Shown: one piece after another, positions 60,827-64,000 of the stretch
Numbering within the stretch: position 1 is the first letter of the stretch
Layout of the letters: each line of letters begins with the position of its first letter
Source of the DNA: CAYVOV01 sp964453525
GTDB taxonomy: Bacteria > Chloroflexota > Dehalococcoidia > Dehalococcoidales > UBA2162
Length of the DNA stretch: 64,000 nucleotides
Direction: 5' to 3'
Assembly (NCBI GenBank): GCA_964453525.1
Contig: CAYVOV010000014.1
Coordinates: 36,698 to 100,697 of the forward strand
Notes under the pieces: model-generated
Databases searched by the model: none
Seen by the model: the letters and a program-made list of their open reading frames with translations, nothing else
Told to the model about the DNA's origin: nothing
Made by a program: the position numbers and the translations under genes

Positions 60827-61124
60827 CTGCAAGAGAATGTCTATCGCATTAATTACTGTACAGTTCGGCGCTTAGTCTATAAGTATATTTTTGACCTACC
60901 TTATCGGAGTTATATCTGCTGAGATGAAAGTATTGATTGAGTGATGCACGAGGGAGTATAATCTGCTAAATCTTCAATTGCTTACTGGATTATCGGATAC
61001 CCACTCATAAGGTTAGATTACTGGCAATCGCTTCCTACGTAGTGGCATTCTTTCTAGTGACAGGTCATCGGAACAATAGGCGGATTCCACGCTATAATAC
61101 ACTATATATAATCAGAAAATGAAC
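60827..61124. other. Intergenic region before the UroD-family gene
   Basis: No frame of interest. TATAAT at 61093-61098 is a possible -10 box for the next gene without a clear -35, and AGGAGG at 61125-61130 is its Shine-Dalgarno. Confidence 0.45.
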
Positions 61125-61134
61125 AGGAGGGAAA

Positions 61135-62388
61135 ATGAGAGAAACAGCCGAGCAATTGCATGCTGAACGAGAAAAGAGAGTGATGGATACCATCCATCTT
61201 AAAATACCTGATAGAGTTCCCGTACAGGTAAGCCCCGCCTATTTCCCAGCACGCTATGCTGGGATCAGTTTTGAAGCTGCCTATTACGACTACGATAAGT
61301 GGCTGGCAGCCTACAAGAAAATGCTCCTTGATTTCGAACCGGACATTGTCCAGACAACCGGATTCTTCCCCGGTACCGTCTGGGAAATACTTGAGCCAAG
61401 GACGACAAAATGGCCCGGACATGGAGTACCTCCGAACCACTCGCACCAGGCTGTCGAGATGGAACTGATGATGGAAGATGAGTATGACGCTCTACTCAGG
61501 GACTCTACCGACTTCATGTTGCGTACCTTTATACCGCGTGCCTACGGTGCTTTAGGAGCCTTCAGTTCGTTTCCGTCTTTAGGAGGACTGGGAAGAGGCT
61601 TCAATTTCAATGCGGTACCCACTCTGGCAGAGGCACTGGCTCAGCCGGAGATAGCCGATGCCATCGAGAAACTTCAAAAAGCCGGGCGTGAGCTCATTAA
61701 GTGGCGTCCAAAAATGATGGCTTTTAATGATGAGATTGAGAAAATCGGCTTCCCGATGTATAACCGGGCCGGTGCCGGCGCCCCTTTCGACCTGGTTTCG
61801 GATTTTCTGAGGGGAATGCGCGGAGCAATGCTGGATATGTATCGCCATCCTGACGAACTCCACGAAATGTGCGAACGAGTTGTACCAGGTATGATATCCG
61901 GCGCCGTGACGGTTGCCAGGGATAGCGGTAATCCACGGGTATTTATGGCTCTTCACCGGGGTGCTGACGGTTTCATGTCATTAAAGCAATTCGAGGAGTT
62001 CTACTGGCCTTATCTTAAAAGGGTTATCCTGGCTCTAATAAATGAGGACTTGACTCCATGTATTTTCTTTGAGGGACATTATGATGCCCGGCTGGAGTAC
62101 CTTTTCGAGATACCGAAAGGTAAAGCCCTCGCCCACTTCGACTCGACAGATATCTTCCGTGCCAGGGAAATCCTGGGAGACCACCTATGTTTCAGAGGGA
62201 ATGTTCCCTCATCACTTCTCCAGACGGGCACGGTAGATGAAGTAAAGGACTACTGTAAAAAACTTATTGACATTGTCGGTAAAAACGGGGGCCTTATGGT
62301 CTCTTCCAGAAGTTCCCTGGACGAGGTAAAGCCTGAAAATCTTCATGCAATGATTGATTTTACTAAGGAATATGGAGCATATAATTGA
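61135..62388 (+). CDS. Uroporphyrinogen decarboxylase-family protein (methyltransferase-like)
   Basis: A 417-residue UroD-fold protein, paralogous to 43101-44471: both share REKRVMDTIHLKIPDRVPV-like starts, a middle block LVSDFLRGMRGAMLDMYRHPDEL, MSLKQFEEFYWPYLKRVILALI, and an end with AHFDSTDIFRAREILGDHLCFRGNVPSSLL. As with its paralogue, its size and context argue for a methyl- or corrinoid-linked role rather than haem synthesis. AGGAGG lies 4 bases before the ATG. It is just right of the IS3 remnant, outside the repeat-bearing stretch. Confidence 0.87.
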   Translation: MRETAEQLHAEREKRVMDTIHLKIPDRVPVQVSPAYFPARYAGISFEAAYYDYDKWLAAYKKMLLDFEPDIVQTTGFFPGTVWEILEPRTTKWPGHGVPPNHSHQAVEMELMMEDEYDALLRDSTDFMLRTFIPRAYGALGAFSSFPSLGGLGRGFNFNAVPTLAEALAQPEIADAIEKLQKAGRELIKWRPKMMAFNDEIEKIGFPMYNRAGAGAPFDLVSDFLRGMRGAMLDMYRHPDELHEMCERVVPGMISGAVTVARDSGNPRVFMALHRGADGFMSLKQFEEFYWPYLKRVILALINEDLTPCIFFEGHYDARLEYLFEIPKGKALAHFDSTDIFRAREILGDHLCFRGNVPSSLLQTGTVDEVKDYCKKLIDIVGKNGGLMVSSRSSLDEVKPENLHAMIDFTKEYGAYN

Positions 62389-62541
62389 TATAAATGAAGA
62401 TAGCAATGCGATAGTACAGCTTTGTATAGATTTATATAAACATCGGGATGTTTGTCCACTCATGAGTACTCGTGGACGATACCGTTTTCGTTTATAGTTT
62501 TAAATGAAGTCTCTATATAAGAAGGCATCTATAAAACCAAT

Positions 62542-63006
62542 TTACATTCCAGTAATCTGTCTTTGAACGAATGCAAGAACAAACATAATTAAGAATGATA
62601 TCGCGGTAATTAAAGTCCATCTTTTCCCTGCAAGGCTAGCCACACCTATCATACCTCCCGTAGCCCCGAAAAACAGCATTACGTAAGGAATAACTATTAT
62701 GAGACTATTTCTAAACTCGATTTTGGGGAACCAATCTACCAAAAACTCAATGATAATAAATACAATCATAAGGCTGATCCAAATGTAATAAATCCCGGGC
62801 CTGTTTAGTGATTTAGCTGAACAAAGAAGGTAAATCAGCGGAATTATACTGAATAGTATAATAATACCTATCCAGTGTCCTATCTCAGGTTCTCCCAGAA
62901 GCCGGGCTATGAAAATCGATATAGCACTAACATTAATAAGATTTGCGAGTATGGCACCATAAAAGTTCAGTTGATTATTTGATCTGGTTAACCAGAATCG
63001 CCCCAT
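62542..63006 (-). CDS. Membrane protein, unknown function
   Basis: A 154-residue protein with about five hydrophobic helices (17-34, 42-62, 72-92, 100-121, 126-148). It overlaps the 3' end of the amidohydrolase gene by 32 bp, which suggests translational coupling, although a later start is possible. I do not recognise the family. Confidence 0.6.
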   Translation of the reverse strand: MGRFWLTRSNNQLNFYGAILANLINVSAISIFIARLLGEPEIGHWIGIIILFSIIPLIYLLCSAKSLNRPGIYYIWISLMIVFIIIEFLVDWFPKIEFRNSLIIVIPYVMLFFGATGGMIGVASLAGKRWTLITAISFLIMFVLAFVQRQITGM

Positions 63007-64000
63007 CTTTAATCACCATTCTTATGTCTCTAGTTCTTTCAATATCCCCTAAAGGATTCCCCGAAACGACTATCATATCAGCCAGCTTCCCTTGTTCTAT
63101 CGTTCCCAACTCGGTTCCGATTCCCAAATTATCGGCGGCATTTTTCGTTCCTGCCATAATAGCTTCCATAGGGCTCAGCCCTGCTTCTACCAAGAGTTCT
63201 AGCTCCTTATGAAGTCCTTTTCCGATAACAACTCCCGGTGTTCCTGAATCAGTACCGGCAGCGATATTCACTCCTGCAGTATGTAGCTTTTTAACACTCT
63301 GTTTCAAGCTAGAAAAGAATTGAGGGTAACTCTCCTTATATGCCCAAGCTATAGCCATAGTCGGAATAAAATAGATTCCTTTATCCAGCATCATATTGAC
63401 TATTTCATCACTAAATTCATAGGAATCTGTCCCCGGTAATATTCCATGCTCAATACTATCAGCTCCGGCTTTGATAGCATCAATAATTTCTTCTGGACTC
63501 CCGGTATGGATCATTAATTTACGTTCATGCTTATGTGCTTCATCTGCCAACGCTTCAAGTACTTCGAAGGATAACTTAGGCACTATATGAGTAATATCCA
63601 TAGGATCGATATCCGAGTAGATAGCCTTTATACAGTCAACTCCACCTTTTACAAGTCTTCTTACTTCTTCTCTTGCGGTATTTACATCAGCGATTTGCCT
63701 GACTGCATTCTCAATAATATAGCGATTACCCTTATAAATAGTGCCTGCAGGATGTCCTCCGAGTGCTGTAATGGTTGGTCCCGGGGCAAATATACGCGGT
63801 CCAGAAAGACTGCCTGCTGCGATCTTATCGCGAAGCCTGATGATATGTGGATAATGGTCTCCGGCACTTCTAATTGTGGTCACGCCATTTTCAATTGCCA
63901 GCCGCCTTCGATGAGCATAATTACGTGAATAATCCCAGAAGAACGACACCATATCTATAAACGAGACTTTTCCGATTGCTTTTTCTGATTCGTCTATAGT
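62975..64000 (-). CDS. Amidohydrolase (imidazolonepropionase/prolidase-like), 5' end outside window
   Basis: The frame is open from the window edge, so the ATG at 63950-63952 is probably internal. Visible blocks are NGVTTIRSAGDHYPHIIRLRD, GPRIFAPGPTITALGGHPAG, LMIHTGSPEEIIDAIKAGADSIEHG (His metal ligands in the HTGS and EHG segments), GVNIAAGTDSGTPG (Asp ligand) and AIMAGTKNAADNLGIGTELGTIEQGKLADMIVVSGNPL. This is the metal-dependent amidohydrolase superfamily. The N-terminal HxH motif should lie just beyond the edge. The substrate is unknown. Confidence 0.87.
   Translation of the reverse strand, partial: TIDESEKAIGKVSFIDMVSFFWDYSRNYAHRRRLAIENGVTTIRSAGDHYPHIIRLRDKIAAGSLSGPRIFAPGPTITALGGHPAGTIYKGNRYIIENAVRQIADVNTAREEVRRLVKGGVDCIKAIYSDIDPMDITHIVPKLSFEVLEALADEAHKHERKLMIHTGSPEEIIDAIKAGADSIEHGILPGTDSYEFSDEIVNMMLDKGIYFIPTMAIAWAYKESYPQFFSSLKQSVKKLHTAGVNIAAGTDSGTPGVVIGKGLHKELELLVEAGLSPMEAIMAGTKNAADNLGIGTELGTIEQGKLADMIVVSGNPLGDIERTRDIRMVIKDGAILVNQIK

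Noticed and set aside
60683..60832. Upstream half of the frame that ends as IS3 transposase
   Set aside because: Only the last ~33 codons resemble transposase; the rest is repeat and intergenic sequence read by chance.

Overview
The window reads like a piece of an anaerobic bacterial chromosome, most plausibly a Chloroflexota/Dehalococcoidia-type organism. That placement is inferred from gene content, not from a marker gene: a tungsten-type aldehyde:ferredoxin oxidoreductase, UroD-fold (corrinoid-methyltransferase-like) proteins, a lone hydantoinase-B protein, a zinc-ribbon/kinase/AAA/TPR regulator and two probable selenoproteins. GTG and TTG starts with good Shine-Dalgarno sequences are common.

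Region 1 (1-15.8 kb, all minus strand) is one long surface-glycan cluster. In transcription order it runs GDP-fucose-synthase-like reductase, GHMP heptose-type kinase, split transketolase (two subunits), two epimerase/SDR genes plus a duplicated epimerase 3' fragment, two more epimerases, a DegT-fold enzyme in which the PLP lysine is histidine, a sugar O-methyltransferase-like protein, a CgeB-type glycosyltransferase, a 4-epimerase, a UDP-HexNAc 6-dehydrogenase and an ABC exporter cut by the window edge. Together they suggest synthesis and export of a glycan carrying unusual (deoxy, O-methylated, possibly branched or higher-carbon) sugars plus a HexNAc uronic acid.

Region 2 (16-27.5 kb): a MarR regulator with a promoter/operator-like palindrome, an aldehyde:ferredoxin oxidoreductase, an MBL hydrolase, then a UGSC-type protein whose reading frame crosses an in-frame TGA (Sec94, with a SECIS-like hairpin at the right distance) and ends in a strong terminator. 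Next is a plus-strand run of membrane protein, GT2, GT-C, TIGR04282-type glycosyltransferase and an ArsS-type radical SAM protein whose C-terminal GSSC motif appears as GSS-TGA, a second probable selenoprotein. A cupredoxin lipoprotein follows on the opposite strand.

Region 3 (27.8-45.6 kb): the MoxR/DUF58/transglutaminase module, a MATE exporter, a lone HyuB protein, a PEP-utilising mobile-domain protein, an SDR, a 1271-residue kinase/AAA/TPR regulator, a UroD-family protein and an unknown protein.

Region 4 (about 46-60.8 kb) looks like a genomic island or an island scar. It starts with a tRNA 3'-end fragment and a tyrosine recombinase that lacks its catalytic domain, and it ends near an IS3-family transposase remnant. 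Nearly every gap between genes carries a copy of the same roughly 45-75 bp hairpin repeat, always in the same orientation whatever the direction of the genes. At five copies a minus-strand promoter-like -35 box sits at the left edge of the repeat. Between 55.7 and 60.7 kb the layout is one gene per repeat (TspO, acetoacetate decarboxylase-like, 3-hydroxyisobutyrate dehydrogenase-like, flavin reductase, MFS). Genes here look more AT-rich than those to the left. The window ends with a second UroD-family protein, a membrane protein and the 3' part of an amidohydrolase gene.
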